Both the position numbers and the translations under genes were made by a program. From Armatimonadota bacterium (lineage in GTDB: Bacteria > Sysuimicrobiota > Sysuimicrobiia > Sysuimicrobiales > JACQTN01), in NCBI GenBank assembly GCA_016210785.1, contig JACQTN010000380.1, positions 1 through 6,127 on the forward strand: a DNA stretch of 6,127 bases. Direction: 5' to 3'. The notes below the pieces were generated by a model that did no database searches, was not told where the DNA came from, and saw only the letters and a program-made list of their open reading frames with translations. Position 1 is the stretch's first letter. Each line of letters opens with the position of its first letter. Shown in pieces: positions 5,607 to 6,127 of the stretch.

Positions 5607-5743
5607 CCCCGCGCGCTCTGGGCGCGCGGGGCCCTGCACGGAATTATCCGTCCTCGCGCGCTCCTCATAGGGGCTCTGCCCCTCTGACGGAATCGCTGCG
5701 CGATTCCTGTCACCCCGAAGACGTGGGGGAATCCTTCCCCCAC
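5607..5743. other. Array of five consecutive hairpins, unexplained
   Basis: Five perfect stems with tiny loops follow one another in 137 bases. They are 5607-5616/5622-5631 (10 bp, loop TCTGG), 5638-5642/5647-5651 (5 bp, loop ATTA), 5669-5674/5678-5683 (6 bp, loop TCT), 5689-5696/5700-5707 (8 bp, loop TGC, flanked by GAC/GTC), and 5723-5731/5735-5743 (9 bp, loop TCC). The stems differ in sequence, so this is not a simple repeat. Open frames here lack any protein signature. It could be a structured RNA, a REP/BIME-like element or a non-autonomous insertion at the tRNA end. Confidence 0.6.
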
Positions 5744-5752
5744 ACCCCCTGC

Positions 5753-5767
5753 GAGACAGGGGTTCGA
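5753..5767 (+). repeat. Inverted fragment of the tRNA-Glu T-arm (right copy)
   Basis: GAGACAGGGGTTCGA is the exact reverse complement of 5839-5853 inside the tRNA-Glu gene. Together with the hairpin between them (5779-5823) the two form a nested inverted repeat of about 100 bp. The left unit at 982-996 carries the same fragment next to its own hairpin. Confidence 0.6.
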
Positions 5768-5778
5768 CTCACCAGAGC

Positions 5779-5823
5779 CCAAGAAATGAGCGGGAGCACA
5801 CTTCGCTCCCGCTCATTTCTTGG
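5779..5823. terminator. Perfect 19-bp hairpin at the tRNA-Glu 3' end, probable terminator
   Basis: The arm at 5779-5797 is exactly complementary to 5805-5823, with the 7-base loop ACACTTC. Read on the minus strand it begins with the CCA of the tRNA and ends in CTCATTTCTTGG, so it is well placed to stop tRNA transcription. Stem and loop lengths are identical to the hairpin at 1011-1055 and the outer bases CAAGAAAT/ATTTCTTG are shared, but the core differs (GAGCGGGAGC). Confidence 0.65.
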
Positions 5824-5898
5824 TGGCCCCAAGGGGATTCGAACCCCTGTCTCGGCCTTGAGAGGGCCGCGTCCTGGGCCGGGCTAGACGATGGGGCC
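5821..5898 (-). tRNA. tRNA-Glu, anticodon CTC
   Basis: Read on the minus strand, a complete 78-base tRNA with encoded CCA. The 7-bp acceptor stem is GGCCCCA with TGGGGCC, discriminator A. The D-arm is GTCT/GGAC. The 5-bp anticodon stem CGGCC/GGCCG encloses loop CTCTCAA, giving anticodon CTC, which reads GAG codons for glutamate. The variable loop is AGAC. The T-arm AGGGG/CCCCT has loop TTCGAAT. All stems pair, apart from one G-T in the D-stem, so it should be functional. It starts 18 bases after the PfpI-family stop on the same strand and may be cotranscribed with it. A hairpin begins at its CCA. Two partial copies of its 3' end lie downstream. Confidence 0.95.
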
Positions 5899-5916
5899 AG
5901 TCCCTACCTTACTACT

Positions 5917-6127
5917 CTAGACCTTGACAGGCACCTCGCTCAGCGCCTTGATCAGTTCCCGGCAGAACGCCGGCAGGTCATCCGGCACGCGCGAAGTGAT
6001 CAGGTTCCCGTCGCGCACCGCTTCCCTGTCCACCCAGGTGGCGCCGGCGTTGATGCAGTCGTCCTTGACGGACGGGAAGCTCGTCAGGGTCCTCCCCCGC
6101 ACGATCCCCGCCGACACCGGCATCCAC
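5917..6127 (-). CDS. PfpI/DJ-1 family protein, C-terminal part (runs off the right edge)
   Basis: The last 70 codons lie in the window; the beginning is beyond 6127. The sequence WMPVSAGIVRGRTLTSFPSV, then KDDCINAGATWVDREAVRDG and NLITSRVPDDLPAFCRELIK, is the usual C-terminal third of PfpI-type intracellular protease/glyoxalase-like proteins. These form oligomers and act on peptides or glyoxal damage through a nucleophilic Cys. That Cys, in the AICHG(P)W turn, should lie just outside the window, since the first visible codon is the Trp that follows it. The reading frame is open to the edge and ends at TAG 5917-5919, with no sign of damage. It is the only gene here that looks like ordinary chromosomal housekeeping DNA, so the boundary of the accessory region is likely the tRNA. 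Confidence 0.88.
   Translation of the reverse strand, partial: WMPVSAGIVRGRTLTSFPSVKDDCINAGATWVDREAVRDGNLITSRVPDDLPAFCRELIKALSEVPVKV

Noticed and set aside
5327..5887. A 186-codon plus-strand open frame with phrases such as WWPQGDSNPLSRRAL and GGPKGIRTPVSALRGPRP
   Set aside because: These are antisense translations of tRNA-Glu 3' ends (5558-5592 and 5821-5898). Such peptides are a familiar annotation artefact and there is no ribosome-binding site or domain.
1..6127. CRISPR array, IS element or integrase
   Set aside because: No regularly spaced repeats, no terminal inverted repeats with target duplication, and no transposase or recombinase motif on either strand.

Overview
The window looks like a GC-rich accessory region from a bacterium. 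Coding sequences are strongly biased to G/C at third positions, Shine-Dalgarno sites are clear (AGGAGGT, GAGGAG), and GTG/TTG starts are used. Nothing in it fixes the phylum. It is built around a tRNA-Glu gene at the right end and is dense in toxin-antitoxin (TA) genes. No integrase, transposase or CRISPR array is visible.

Layout from left to right. Positions 1-126 hold the start of a DUF3368 (PIN-like) gene running off the left edge on the minus strand. A divergent promoter region (about 127-306) separates it from a complete plus-strand VapBC pair (307-929), made of a ribbon-helix-helix antitoxin and a PIN toxin. A perfect 19-bp hairpin (1011-1055) follows, overlapping a short copy of the tRNA-Glu 3' end. 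It lies between this operon and a second, convergent TA operon on the minus strand: a Phd-type antitoxin (1606-1845) and a PIN toxin (1196-1606), with a promoter carrying two 9-bp direct repeats. After about 540 bases with only a doubtful gene remnant come two plus-strand genes. The first is a small protein resembling the CcbP calcium-binding family (2392-2751). The second is a 541-residue protein with an N-terminal zinc ribbon and DUF6930/DUF7309-like segments (2843-4468). A second, complete DUF3368 gene (4710-5282, minus) is a close paralogue of the left-edge one and shares its promoter and ribosome-binding layout. No antitoxin lies upstream of either copy.

The right end is a structured non-coding region. 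It holds a damaged copy of the tRNA-Glu 3' half (5558-5592), five consecutive small-loop hairpins (5607-5743), an inverted T-arm fragment (5753-5767), a 19-bp/7-nt hairpin (5779-5823), and the intact tRNA-Glu(CTC) gene (5821-5898). Beyond it is the C-terminal part of a PfpI/DJ-1-family gene (5917 to the edge), probably ordinary chromosomal sequence.

The three tRNA-Glu 3' ends lie in the same orientation, one in the intact gene and two downstream of it. This is the pattern left by repeated site-specific integration at a tRNA gene. I infer that the roughly 4.8 kb between 1048 and 5836 is one or more insertions carrying TA modules and an uncharacterised two-gene unit. The mobilising enzyme would be elsewhere or lost.
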